Part shown: piece by piece, positions 23,480-35,479 of the stretch
Layout: each line of letters opens with the position of its first letter
How positions within the stretch are numbered: the stretch's first letter is position 1
Source of the DNA: Nageia nagi
Lineage: Eukaryota; Pinophyta
Length of the DNA: 64,000 nucleotides
Assembly: GCA_050084985.1 (NCBI GenBank)
Contig: JBITNC010000001.1
Location: 205,158,001-205,222,000 of the forward strand
Direction: 5' to 3'
Made by a program: the position numbers and the translations under genes
The notes under the pieces: generated by a model
What the model was told of the DNA's origin: nothing
The model's database searches: none
The model's input: only the letters and a program-made list of their open reading frames with translations

Positions 23480-25030
23480 ACACTACTAAATGTTATTGAA
23501 GATAACATAATACAACACAATATACTCCTAGGTCACTTTTGGATCCATGAAATGCAGTGTATTTTTCCACATTACATGGTTACATTAAGTACACTTATTT
23601 TGGGTTGCTACATTATATACCAATTGATGATGATCCTTTTTCACATGGTAACTATATTTGGATGTCCATTGAAGGAGTCACTCTCCCATCAACACATATG
23701 ATACCAACTAAAATAACATAGGCACCATCCAAGATCTTAATTTAGTTAGCTTCACCTTACCCAATACAACATGAAAATGATGAAGGAATGGGTCTTGCAT
23801 CCTCATCGCCATATTATAAGAAATATGAAAGATGGTTAATAAATAACCCAATTGGTAATGTGAGTGCATCCTCCTCATCCTTAAAATAAGAAAGCACATC
23901 CTTTTCATCTCCTAAGAAAAATACATGATAACCAAATAATCTAGGAGAATGAAGGTCTTGGGAGGAATGCTCTCATCATTTAGATACCTTACATGCAACC
24001 ACCAAATATTGCAAAATTCATGAAAGTGATGAAGTGATCAACCAATCAATTACTAATGTTATAGAGGACCTAAAGAGTACAAAATATGAATGATTGATAG
24101 GGGACACAAATATGTATTATGTTCAAGTTTATTTCTTCAACCTAGGAATAAGGGAATATGTAATGAATGATGTAATTTTTAGCATCCCTTCAACACATGA
24201 AGTAGGTCGCCCTTATCTCACCTATGATAATTGGATATTTTGTTCCTTTTGAGGTTCCACCTAACCATAACTTATTTTTTTATGTAGGCACAAATATCCT
24301 AATCTGCATCTCATTTTTATCTACATACTCAAAATCATTTGTTATAAGTTTGGATTTCCTATCATCTAGAATGCAAAGTGTCATAGATCAATACTTTTCT
24401 ATATGGTGCTAGGGAGGTCATGGTCTATGTCAATATGATTAAGGTAATCACTATATAATTGAGATACCATATCACATTGCTAGTAATTGAAGGGTTCTTG
24501 ACTACAATGATCACCCCAATAGATTTTATCCATGTGAATTGATTGATATGGAAGAAGCACATGTTGAGTACAATGATGTGGTCATAATCCCATAATATGT
24601 AGTGAATCAAGAAAATGATGTAAATTCAATGATTTAGATCCCAACACACTTATTTGATGAAGTTTTACATGTAGAGAAATATTTTTAATATCAATCAAAT
24701 GACTTTGATGATGAAGATGAATTTTTGCTACTCTAGGAAATATATACTATGATCCCCTTAAATGGTCCATATTTCTTACGATGATCGAGATGATTCCCTA
24801 TAGTTAGGATGATAGGTCCAATATATGAGTATGAGGATGATTATATTCTACACAAGAGCTATATTTCCCCCAATTGATTTCATTGGATAACCACAAAATT
24901 CCCCTCTTGAGATTCATTTTTGAAAATGAGAGGCACTTACCTCCTCCCAAGGTGAGAGTGGCTTTGTTGGTGCCACAACCTAGGCCTATCCTACATATGC
25001 ATAATTTTCCCATACATTTATAATGATTTG
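23480..25030 (+). pseudogene. Tat-like Ty3 fragment, copy 1 (protease and protease-RT linker)
   Basis: This 1.55-kb stretch is collinear with 51,490-53,060. Shared landmarks include a protease-end block (ATTTGGATGTCCATTGAAGG at 23,650, also at 51,670), TCATGAAGTAGG-like words at 24,190, and the coding words DDYILHKSY near 24,830 and RHLPPPKVRVALLVP near 24,930. It covers the retropepsin end and the long spacer before RT, but no RT. Numerous stops and shifts. Truncated on both sides. Confidence 0.65.
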
Positions 25031-27397
25031 TTAAAAATATATAATTAAATAATATTAAATTATAATGGAAAGAATTCATAGTTTCTATCCTATACATAGT
25101 ATTTTAAAGGCTACAAATATCACATGCAATTTCAACCAAATGCACATGATCTACACAAAGACATGTAATCTATACAAACATAGTTGGTTGTAGGCTGAAT
25201 GTAGGTAACATTAGAAATACACATGATCATCTAGAATTGCACATCATTCTCTCTCAAGGTAAGATCACTTATTTTTGTTAATACAAAAAGCATAACTAGG
25301 AATATAAATTGCAAATGCAAAATAATTTTTTACACTATTTTTTATTCTTATATACTTGGTTGAATTAAATTATTCTTAGATTACACTAAATATACTTAAT
25401 ATGTATTTAGGAAATAAAACATAAGATAAGGGGTGGGAATGATCATACATGTGCATGTTTGTTAACTTAAAATGAATATTGCTATCTTGATTCATATATG
25501 GGAATGTTTCAGTTTGGCTTAAAATGAATGTTAAAAGGAATCTCATTTTTTTGTTTTAATAAGATAGCTTTTCATATGCATTTAGTTAGGGTAAAAAAAT
25601 GAACAATGGTGGTGATTTGGAGGTCATGAAAACCCATTAATATCCTTAATATATTTCTTAGCTCAAGCATTAATCCATATTTCATCATTGGTAGGTTGGT
25701 TACCTTAGCAACTTAACACCAGGTAACCAAGTTTTATGATGCCCACTTGTCTGTGTTATTCATCCTAGTTATAACTTTCAATGCTAAATAGCATTGGGAT
25801 TTTCCTAGGTTAGCACTTATGTATTTTGATCTGGAACTTTATGCAACTATAGAAAATCCCTAAGTATAGGGGCTTTCATTAGTTCACCTATGTCAACTTT
25901 TTTAAGAAACATTTACCCTACCCCTTTAAACACTTGACTAGTGTGTACTTTAGGAAAAATAAAAGAGGTCATAAAATGAATTCATATCATACAGGTCAAA
26001 TAAATATAAATCAATTAGTGAAAATTTAATCTAGATATTAATAATTGATATATTTAAATAAAATGGTAGGCATAGAGGTTGCATTTTCATAATTATTTTA
26101 TCATAGTCTCACACAAAACATAATATAATCAAATGGTTTCTAGGATTTAGAGTTATTTACTTTAATTCTTTTTGTGTAATTAGTTTTATTAAATCTGACC
26201 ATATATTAAAGGAATAGTGATGGGGAAATGACTCCCTCTTTTCCCCCTTTAAACATTACCAAATCTAATCTACAGGTTAATATGGTGCAAATGAAAAGTC
26301 AAAAGGCTAGATAATCTAACCAAGGGAGTCCACAAAATGTGCATTCTCATCACTAATGTGATGAAGAATATAATGAAATTCTAGAATACCAATAGCATCA
26401 TGAAAATCCCCTCAAGATAAGGAGGAATAACTTGGATTAGAAACATTATATGATTCTCACCAAGATGACCATAGCATAGATGAAGTTTATTCTCATTTAG
26501 CTAGTATTCAAGGCCTCCTAGTTCTATCCTTAATATTTTGACTAGATACGTAGACTCAATCAAGTCTTCTCTATAATGGGATACTTTTCACAATTCCCTA
26601 GATACATATATTTTACAACGTAGAAGTAACTATGCTTTAACCTAACCCCTATGTGATGAGGATCCTCAGTCATAATCTATCATTGCAATTCTTCATATAC
26701 TTGAACATAAATAGAAATGTGAATGTGTACCTATTATGATTAATGATGAAAACCAAGGGTTTAATATAGAAGAAGGGTTGATTATCCACCCTCCATCATA
26801 CATGTTCTAGATATTCATATTGTACAAATCACGAACATGTGTATTTGCACATTATGAGTATTAATGATATTTCTCAGGAATGATAATTACCATATGATGA
26901 TCCATACTTTATGATCAAGTAAGTCACCCTAGATAATAACCTTTTTTATCCTAAGTTATAATAAAAATATCTCTTCCCATCATAAGCAATACAATAGTCA
27001 TTATCTAATAGGATTATTTGAGTATTCCCTCCATATATGGGACATTATGGGAAGACATCATGAGTGTCTTCCCATAATTCTTATCATCATTAGTAAATAC
27101 CCTTGCATAGAGTTAGAGAGTCTCTTCTTTTAGATAGGGGAGTCTCAGTGCATTCCCCTCGTATACCTAGAGAGGTCCCACCATGAAGACCTAAGCATCT
27201 ACCTAGGATTCCTTCACCCATATATAGAGTTTCTCATCATATCTTGATTGTTCATCATCATTAAGAGTGATCTCAATGTCTTATTAAAAAAAATGACTCA
27301 ATCACTTTCTTAGTCATTCTTCATCTAGAGAATAATATTTCCAATAAAGGTATCATCATGAGTTTCCTTAGAAAAGGGTTTCATGCCATTATTCACC
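25031..27397. other. No clear gene; weak His/Gln-rich coding-like stretch
   Basis: 25.0-26.2 kb shows nothing assignable. On the plus strand 26,281-26,760 there is coding-like text (for example CDEEYNEI and HHENPLKI) with stops at likely former Gln codons, similar in style to the Gln-rich region at the window start. Unrecognised. 26.9-27.4 kb shows nothing. The copia LTR homology begins abruptly near 27,398. Confidence 0.3.
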
Positions 27398-27634
27398 TAT
27401 GTTTCAACATGTTACTTTGTAGGGATTATGGGATAATATCCTAGAACATGATTATAACTCCTATTAAGCTATTTTCAATTGAATTTTAGTGGATTTACGT
27501 AACATTCCTTAGCATTCATTTTTGTTCCTTCATGTAGCCTCCTTGAGCTCAATTTTAGTTCCTCATTAAGGTTCTACATATTATACTACAAATTTACTTA
27601 ATGAATCACATTGTTGTATTCTCAAATTATTTCA
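27398..27634 (+). repeat. Ty1/copia 5' LTR, 5'-truncated
   Basis: Collinear with 49,290-49,527: shared words include AATATCCTAGAACATGATTATAACTC, ATTTTAGTGGATTTA, CCTTCATGTA and CTCAAATTATTTCA at the end. The 3' LTR is about 430 bp, so this copy lacks roughly its first 190 bp. The last dinucleotide is CA, followed by a primer-binding-like site. The break at about 27,398 has no visible cause. Confidence 0.8.
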
Positions 27635-27636
27635 TA

Positions 27637-27652
27637 TTGACATCAAAGCTAG
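27637..27652 (+). promoter_or_regulatory. Copia primer-binding site (initiator Met tRNA type), decayed
   Basis: TTGACATCAAAGCTAG follows the LTR end. It differs by two transitions from the TTGGTATCAAAGC form complementary to the 3' end of initiator methionine tRNA, the usual primer of copia elements. Confidence 0.55.
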
Positions 27653-27699
27653 TTGATCTTAGTTGGGTTTTGGGAGGTTATGGGTACCTTACAAAAACT

Positions 27700-28846
27700 T
27701 AACAAATTTTTTAAAAAGTGATCCAAATATGCATGTAGTGTGTGTTGAGTTTATTGGAGTGAAAGAGATGGATTCTAGAGTTAATTCTCTTCTCATACCA
27801 GAATTCAATTTAGAGGATTATGAATATTGGGCATTGAAAATGAAGCATTTGCTCATAGGTAAAGGAGTGTGGGACATTATTAATGATGACTATGTGGAGC
27901 TATATTGGGACACACTTCCTCAAGCTGATAGGCCTACTAAAAGAGTGGCCAAAAATAAAATATGTTTTGTAATCTATCATCTCTAATTAGCCTTGGACAA
28001 GAGAATGTTCCTAAGGATTGCTAGTTGCAATATGACCAAGGATGAATGGAAGGTATTAAAACATGGATTTAAAGGAAATGATCAAGTGAAGAAAGTGAAG
28101 CTTCATACTTTAAAAATAGAGTTTGATAATCTAAAGCAAAAATAGGAAGAGAAAGTTGGTGAGTATTTTGTAAGAGTGAAGACATGTTTCCAAATGATGG
28201 AGATACTTGGAGAGGAGGTAAAAAATCTAATTGTAGTGAAGAAAGTGTTAAGAACACTTATTACAAAATGGAGCCAAAAAACTATTATGTTTAAAGAGAA
28301 TAAAAATACGACAACTCTTAATATTGATCAACTTATTGGTTCCTTGATGTCTCATGAGGAAAGGCTTGCTCCACTTTCAAATGTTGGGAGTGTGGAAGAG
28401 AAGGATTCAATTCTAAAGAAGGTGACACTACTTCTAATGGTAAATGGAGAGCTTAAGGTAGAGAAAGAGGTAGATATTATAGAGGAAGAGGAAGACGAAG
28501 AGGAAGATGAAGAGGTAGGAGAGGTGGCTTCCCAGGTAGAGGAGGATTCCAAGGAAGAGGAAGGGAGGATTCTTCAATAGGTGAAAAGTGAGACAAATAA
28601 TTTTAATATTGTAATAAATATAGACACTATGAAAGGTAATGTAGATTGAAGGCTTCCAAAGAAGGAGACCAAAGTGCAAACTATGGTGACAAGTATGGAT
28701 CCTCCACCTTGTTCTTATGTTATGCCCATTAAGCCCAAAAGCTGGATAAGGCATGGATCCTTAACATGAGTTTCTTCAACCACATGAATAATAAGGGAGA
28801 TTTATTTTATACCATAGATGACTCATATAAGTCCAAGATCACACTT
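27700..28846 (+). pseudogene. Ty1/copia gag and start of protease
   Basis: The open frame 27663-27986 contains IPEFNLEDYEYWALKMKHLL and GKGVWDII, the N-terminal copia gag signature. 28,000-28,370 continues with the UBN2-type capsid helices (DEWKVLK, VGEYFVRVKTCF, SLMSHEERL). An Arg/Gly-rich stretch (28,450-28,580, in a shifted frame) and a zinc-knuckle remnant (YCNKYRHYERXC near 28,610) follow. Then protease lead-in: LFLCYAH, AQKLDKAWILNMS (D-S-G region degraded to N-M-S), NHMNNKGDLF and DDSYKSKITL. The frame stops at 28,846, where a 17-kb insertion begins. The rest of pol resumes at 46,047. Confidence 0.85.
28837..28846 (+). repeat. Left 10-bp direct repeat flanking the 17-kb insertion
   Basis: GATCACACTT, identical to 46037-46046. 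It falls in the protease codons K-I-T-L. After the right copy the copia frame continues GGAGATGAT (G-D-D), as expected for an uninterrupted element. This is read as a target-site duplication. Confidence 0.85.
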
Positions 28847-29256
28847 ATGAAATATTTTAAAGGGAAAATTGGAAAATCAAGGCTATAATTATAGATTTTC
28901 ACTTTTTGATTTGGCTAGTATAGTGCATGGTGGGTCCTGCCTTAGAGAAATTTTTTTATAAAAAAAATTATATTCTTGACCCATGTAGCTAACCTTTTAA
29001 CATGATTTCAAATATATTAGCCCTTTTTTCTAAACTTAATTTAGCTCATTCACCTTGAAATTATAAAAATAATAAATAATTCTACCTAAATAGTCACTTA
29101 TAGGTTAACAAATATATACATATCAAACTTCCCTATCCATATGATACCATGCCACCATATAGTGATATTGGAATCATATTTCTAAAATTGGATCAAAACC
29201 TATATCTGGTATAAATCTAAATTTGGGTTGGAACTTACATTGGGAAGTTGTAACTA

Positions 29257-29730
29257 GGTTGGAAGCATTTCCTCTATAATCAAGTTATAAGCATTTCCTT
29301 TGCATCCAAGTTAGAAGCATTTCCCTTACAATTGGGTTAGAAACATTTTCTCTATAGTCTGGTTGGAAGCATTTCCTCTACAGCTAGGTTGAAAGCATTT
29401 GTTTTGTATCTATGTCAAAAGCATTTCCTCTATAGCTAGTTTAGAAGCATTTCCTTTACACTTGGCTCAAAAGCATTTCCTCTATAGCTAGGTTAGAAGA
29501 ATTTCCTCTACATTCATGTTAAAAGCATTTAGTATACATCCAAGTTGAAAGCATTTCATTTGCAATTGGGCCAGAAACATTTCCTCTACATCTAGGTAGG
29601 AAGCATTTTCTCTATAGCTGGGTAAGAAGCAATTCCTCAAGCTAGGTTAGAAGCATTTCCTTTATAGTTGGGTCAAAAGCATTTCCCTTGCATTCAGGTC
29701 AAAAGCATTTCCTTTACACCTAGGTTAGAA
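29257..29730 (+). repeat. 26-bp tandem array, about 18 copies (array C)
   Basis: About 18 head-to-tail units keep an almost invariant 26-bp period. A typical unit reads GGTTAGAAGCATTTCCTC then TATAGCTA. The best-kept words are AAGCATTTCCT and AGCTAGGTT. The period is not a multiple of three and stops occur in all frames, so it is not coding. It begins 410 bp inside the left end of the 17-kb insertion, a subterminal position. Period and core resemble the array at 44.49-44.92 kb. Confidence 0.9.
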
Positions 29731-29929
29731 CATGCATCTATTCATAACCTACCTCCATTTGAAAAGCATTTTCTTGTAACTTGCATCCTGATAGGAAGAA
29801 ATTTCTATATCTGATTCAAATGAAATCTCACCCACTCATAAGAGTGATGCAAAACTTAGTGGTAATAGAGGTGTAATAGGATGCACTTATACAAAACCTA
29901 AAAGCATTTTGTTATATTTTAAACATTGA

Positions 29930-32870
29930 AGATAAATTGGGAGGCAAAATCAACTTGTCCACTAGTATGCAATATCTAAGAAATTTCTTAGACACCAATG
30001 AACTAATAGAACTTAATCTAAAAGAAAATTGATATACATGGTCCAAGAGGAGAATAGGGAGAGGTTTTATCTTGAGAATACTAGACTAGATGATGGCTTC
30101 CTAGGAATGGTTGGACCAGTACCAAAACTATGCCTTATCCTTTCTACTAAGGATTTCTTCTGATCATAGACCAATACTTCTTACAATGGAGAATATGCAA
30201 AATATAAAAGCTCCTTTCAAATTTTAAAACATGTGGATGTCACATAAAGACTTCAAGGATATGCTCTTTGGGTGGTGGAAAATTAAAATTCAAGGTATTG
30301 CTATGTACAAACTTACAAAGAAGCTTGATGAAGTGAGAAAAAATTTAAAAATTTGAAACAAGAAAGAGTTGAAGAATGTTCACTACATAAAAGCTTAGCT
30401 GAAAGAGAGAATGAAAGAGATCAAACATGAAATTCTTAGAATAGGTCACACAATAGATTTGGAAAAGAGGAAAGGTAGCTATTGGTGGCATTCTATAATA
30501 CCCTTACCCAAGAGGAACAAATGTGGAGACAAAAACCAAGAATTACATGGATTAAAGAAGAAGATTGAAACACTAAATTCTTCAAAGTTACCATAATGAG
30601 AAGAAAAAATTTCAATAAGATTGTTCAAATAAAAAAATAGGATGGTAGTGTCATAATTAAGGAGAAAGAGATAAAAAATGAAGCTGTCTAATTCTATGAA
30701 AAGCCTCTATTAATAAACTAGAAGGATAGTACACAAGCTATAAACAAAATCATTCAAAATATACTTAGTATCATAACTCATAAGAAAAATGAAGCACTAA
30801 AAAAGAAAATCACAAAAGAGAAGTGAAGAAACTTTCTTCCTAATGGAACCAAATAAATCCCTAGGACCTAATGGGTTTCTTGTAGGATTCTTTTAGAAGA
30901 ATTGGGAGATTTTAGAAAAGGAAATTTGATATGCTATTAAAGAATTCTTCACAAAGGGTAAATTGTTAAAATAGTGGAACAAGATGGATTTATTGGATTT
31001 ATTTTAGATAGACAAATAACAAATGGTATTATTCATATCCATGAAGTCCCACACTCAAACTATAATAAAAAATACCTACTATCATTTTCAAACTTGATAT
31101 GAAGAAGGCTTATGATAGGTTCAGTTAGAAATTTTTTAATAGAATGCTACAAGCCTTTGGATTTGGGAATATTTGGAGGAAGTGGATAACTGAATGTATT
31201 GTAACATAAATGTTCTTAGTTCTAGTTAATGGAGAAGTCATAAGCTATTTTAAATCATCAAGAGGTATAAGGAAAGGAGATTTGATATCACCTTATCTCT
31301 TCATTATTTTGGTAGAAGAATTGGGTAGAATGATTAAACATGCTAAGAAGGAACATATAATCAAAGGGGCAGTACTAGGCCCAAATTGTAGTCCAACCAC
31401 ACACCATCAATTTGTGGATGATACTATATTTATTAGAAAGGCTAAGAAAGGGGAGGTGATAAGGTTCAAAAGTATTCTTGAAATGTACAAAAAAGCTTCA
31501 CATCAAAGAACAAACCTCCAAAAAATAAAGATTTACTTCCTTAATTATTTTTATAGAGTTAAAAAAAATATAAGCAGAATATGGGGGTGTCTTGAAGGAT
31601 AATTCCTAACCAATTACTTAGGAATGATTTGTTTGTTGGGAGACTAAAAGCTTAATACTAGAATAGTCACATTTAGAAAAATTCAAAATAAACTCATAGT
31701 ATGGGAGGAAAAAACTCTTACCTATGCAGGGAGGCTTACCCTTATAAAAATAGTTCTCCAAAGTGTTCCCATATATTTCGCTATGATGTTCAAATTCCTA
31801 ATTACTATTTGTAACAAAATTGATTAAATTTGTTATATATTCCTTTGTACCAAATAGGAAAATAAAAGAAGCTTATCCTTGGTAATGTGGAAGACCATCT
31901 ATAGTGAAAAATATTTGGGAGGACTAGGTCTAGGGAAAATGAAGCAAGTTAGTCAAGGCTTGAGAGGTAAGCTTATTTAGCAAATTTCTTATGGTAATAA
32001 AAGTGAATGGGTCTAAATTATCATAGAAAAGTATATGATGGGATAATATGTCATTCTAAGAATCCAAAATCCCCCTTATGGCTCTACAATATGGAATGGT
32101 CTTACCTTAGCTAGATCAGAGATCATGAATCATATCATGTGGGATGCAAGAGATGGAAGTAATGTTTATATGTGGGAAGATACTTGGTTCAAGGTTAAGC
32201 CCCTAAACCAAATATCATAGTTTTAAAAAGGAGGTAGATGTACCCAAGATAATCAAGGACAAACTATTGATAATTATTATGATAATTCTCTAAACAAATG
32301 GTTTTTTCTCAAGCCTAAAGATGAAAAATGTAGAAGATAGCTACAAACCCTTGAACAAGAAATGAATACAACCAAAATTATCATGAATAATAACATAGGA
32401 AATTTTAAATGGGGTAAAAAAAGAAGGCAACTATATGGTTAAGAAAGCTATTAAGATCATGAATGAAGATGATTTGCAAGAACCAGGAAACCAAATTTGG
32501 AGGCCTAAAATTATACCAAAAATAGCCTTCTTCCTTTTTATAGTAGTTAGAAATAGATTGATGACTATTAATAATATGAAGAAAAGAGGGATCATAATGG
32601 TTAATAGATGTATCTTATGCCATCATAAGGAAGAAGATGTTAATCATCTTTTCATACACTATGAATATACTCAGAAGTTTTGGAGAAGAATGTGAAGGGA
32701 AGGGAATATAGCTGACCTTAAACCCCAAACCATAAGTAGTTTCATCCAATTCATGAGCTCCAATTCTAAGGATAAGGAAAATGAAAAACACATGTGTTAC
32801 TCTTATTGCCCATGTTTGGTGGTAAATATGGAAGCAACATAATACAAGGATCTTTGAGGGCAAATATAAT
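29930..32870 (+). mobile_element. Plant L1-type LINE, ORF2 remnant (endonuclease end, RT, zf-RVT)
   Basis: 29,980-30,200 encodes the C-terminal endonuclease block: YTWSKRRIGRGFILRILD and RISSDHRPILL (catalytic S-D-H kept). 30,840-30,960 reads NKSLGPNGFLVGFF (K-S-P-G-x-D-G-F expected). The palm follows with KLDMKKAYDRF near 31,100. The open frame 31210-31602 has FLVLVNGEVISYFKSSRGIR, KGDLISPYLFIILVEELG and HHQFVDDTIFI, where F-A-D-D is usual. 32,435-32,695 holds the zf-RVT domain with RCILCHHKEEDVNHLFIH. The endonuclease N-terminus, ORF1 and a poly(A) end were not found. Many frameshifts. Confidence 0.85.
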
Positions 32871-33342
32871 AAAGTGGCATAGGTTTATAAAAGTAGTATT
32901 TATAAGGCTGATGAAAATATAATGCATGTTGGAGAACCTAAAATATGGTACCCTTTTTTAAAAAACTCTTTAAAATTAATGAAGTCTAACTTAGGAAATA
33001 GTTTTGTCTTGGGAAAGTGTAGGTAACTTCATAGCCAGACAAAGGAAGATTTGTTTATTATGAAGGCTAAAATTTTAAGGTACGATTGCAAGGTTGGTAT
33101 GAGTGACTATGAAATGATAGAGATAAGTTAGAAACATGTGGGAAGGTAATTCAATTTATTCACATGAGTTAGATATCATTTTGATGAGAAAATATGGCAT
33201 GATGGGGGAAGGCAACTTAATTCATCAAATGAATTAAATGCCACTATGATAGGAAAAGCATCCAAAACTTTATAGCCAATCCAAAATAAAGAAGAATCAA
33301 CATAAAGAAAACAAATAGGTACAAGATCCATAGAAAAATTGT

Positions 33343-34940
33343 AATGGGGGCTGCTCTAGTTTTTATTAAGCCCAACAATCCATAAAAGGCAAAAAAGGAC
33401 CTTAACATATGGCACCTGGTTTGCAAGGGGGACTTGAATACATTCATAGAAAATTGCAACGGGCCTAATAGGAGATTGGAAAACATGATAGTTCATAGTT
33501 GGAATAATGGGAAATGCATAATCCATGGCAAAGAGATCCACTTTATAGCTAATACCATAGCTCAGGCTACTAGTCTCCCAAATTAGGGGAAATAAATCAA
33601 ACACAACTCCAAGATGATTAAAGGGGAGGATATCAAGAAATTTGAAATAAGGGGTATCCATTTGCTACCTTATCAAACAATATACTATAGTAGCAGCCTA
33701 TCATAATCATGGTATAAACTATGTAAGGTAATCATGAAGTATATCACACCCGATGGTAGGCATACAAAGGTTTATATTCATCACATAATTCTCCTCTTTT
33801 GATTCAACTAGGAAAGAGTTAATTTGGAGGATTTTATGAAATTTTCCATGTTTATCTCAATGGGGAAGTGCAAAGCTAACCCCAATTTGATACCACTCCA
33901 TCAAATAGTAATGCTACTTATCTACAAACATGCCTTGTCCATGTAAGTCCCATAATAAACCCTTCACCACCAGATGGAAGCATTGGAAGAAGAAGGAAAT
34001 GATACTCAAATTGGCCATGAAGAGGAGGAAAAAAATGAATGCCCATTGTAGTTTCATCAATGAAGAAGGAATGAGGATGAGGATAACTAAATGCAAAATT
34101 CTTTTCAAGAAGAAATAACATACAATCAAGAGTATTGTTATACAAATATAATTCACACCAATAGCTCAGAGGCTAACACCATGAATCCTTGCACCTATCA
34201 AATTGAAGCCCTGAAACCCATAAGAAAGTGGACTCATGCAAAATATCATGCAAACTAGCCCAAAGGTAAGATTGACTCTTCTTTGAATAACCCTATTAAT
34301 ATATAAGATAGTCCTACTAAGTTAGAAGATCACTTCATTGGAAAAGTTTACACTAGAACCTAATCTAGAAAGAAGAATTTAAATAGGCCTAAGGTCAATG
34401 ACTCCTCATCTATATCCTAGGAGGTATCTAATTCTACCACTTATTTTGACTAAGAACCTCAACATCAACCACCCCCTCCATTTTATCCCCAACATGCCAT
34501 CCTTCTCTTTCTACCCATTCTCACCATCCCCTAATACCCAAGATTACCCTCTTCTTTTTCTTCCCTAATTCCATAGACATTATAGGAAATTCAAGATTCC
34601 TACTATTATATTTTCCTAGAACATCCACAATCACATGTTAGCCAAGGTAAATCACTATAAATGTATCCATATCACCTTGTTCAAATCCCTCCTAGTGTTT
34701 CAGCATATGCAAGGAGCATAAGATCAAAATAAGGAAATCATGTTTACTAGAGAAATGTGGAAGCTCATATATTGTAAATTCTACAAACATGGTTATAAGA
34801 AGTTGCAAAGGATAGTTTAAGTGGAACCTAATATGGAGGAGAGAAGATTAGCAACCTACTAGGAGTTCATATTCACTTCTATTCATGGAATTATAGCATA
34901 GTTTAATGAAGGAATTTACTTCGCACCAAAGCCCCTCAAG
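33343..34940 (+). pseudogene. Unrecognised ORF remnant carrying the recurrent domain (second locus)
   Basis: From 33,343 the plus strand reads LNIWHLVCKGDLNTFIENC, then VHSWNNGKCIIHGKEIHF, IAQATSLPN and, further on, KYITPDGRHTKVYIHHI and LIPLHQIVMLLIYKHAL. The order and spacing match 17,036-16,440 on the minus strand (LWDIICEGRLERFIDAC, SWENGRC..., ATMIPNEG). The tail (33.95-34.9 kb) is charged, then Pro-rich, then helical (IMFTREMWKLIYCKFYKHG near 34,740). No known catalytic motif. It lies between the LINE and the hAT transposase on the same strand. Role unknown. Confidence 0.45.
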
Positions 34941-35479
34941 GCATGCAAACTAGGCGACAAGGAAAATCTCCATTGATAATGGTAAACACAAATCCTATTT
35001 TTTGGAAATGTTGTTTTGAAGACATGTTGCTCAATAGTGTAGAGACATATGGTTTTTCTTGCTATAAAAGGATACTAATCTTCAATATTCAAATGCAGTG
35101 CTTCATTTTGTTATGTACTTACATAGTTTTTGTTATAAGGTTTTTCTGTTATGTAAAGGATAAGTATTATTTAAATTCCTAGTCTATAGTTTATTTCCAT
35201 ATATGATCCCTTGTATATGATGGAGGAAAGTTATCCTATTAGGTTTTGCTTTTCTAACCTTAACTTTGTAAAAAGTTTCAAGAAACCTTTCAAAATTCTA
35301 CCTCTTTTTGATTAATATCAAATATAATCATCGATTTTAATAAAAAAAAACAACCAAAAAAAGTGCAACAACCAACTCTTATCATAGAAGGTACACTCAA
35401 TTTAAATTTGTATTTTAAGTTGATTGTAAATTGTACTTTTTAATTAAGATAGTTTAAAATGCATTAAAAGTAGGAATAT

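Noticed and set aside
28352-28552. Serine-rich open frame on the minus strand
   Set aside because: It is the antisense shadow of the purine-rich Arg/Gly tail of copia gag.
28440-28580. Acidic Glu/Asp-rich protein on the plus strand
   Set aside because: It arises from a frameshift in gag. The ancestral frame is Arg/Gly-rich and leads into the zinc knuckle.
29257-29730. CRISPR-like array of regular short repeats
   Set aside because: Units are contiguous with no unique spacers, and the context is a plant transposon. It is a tandem repeat.
33244-34156. Several hydrophobic minus-strand open frames
   Set aside because: They are antisense to the plus-strand recurrent-domain ORF, whose motif order matches 16.4-17.0 kb.
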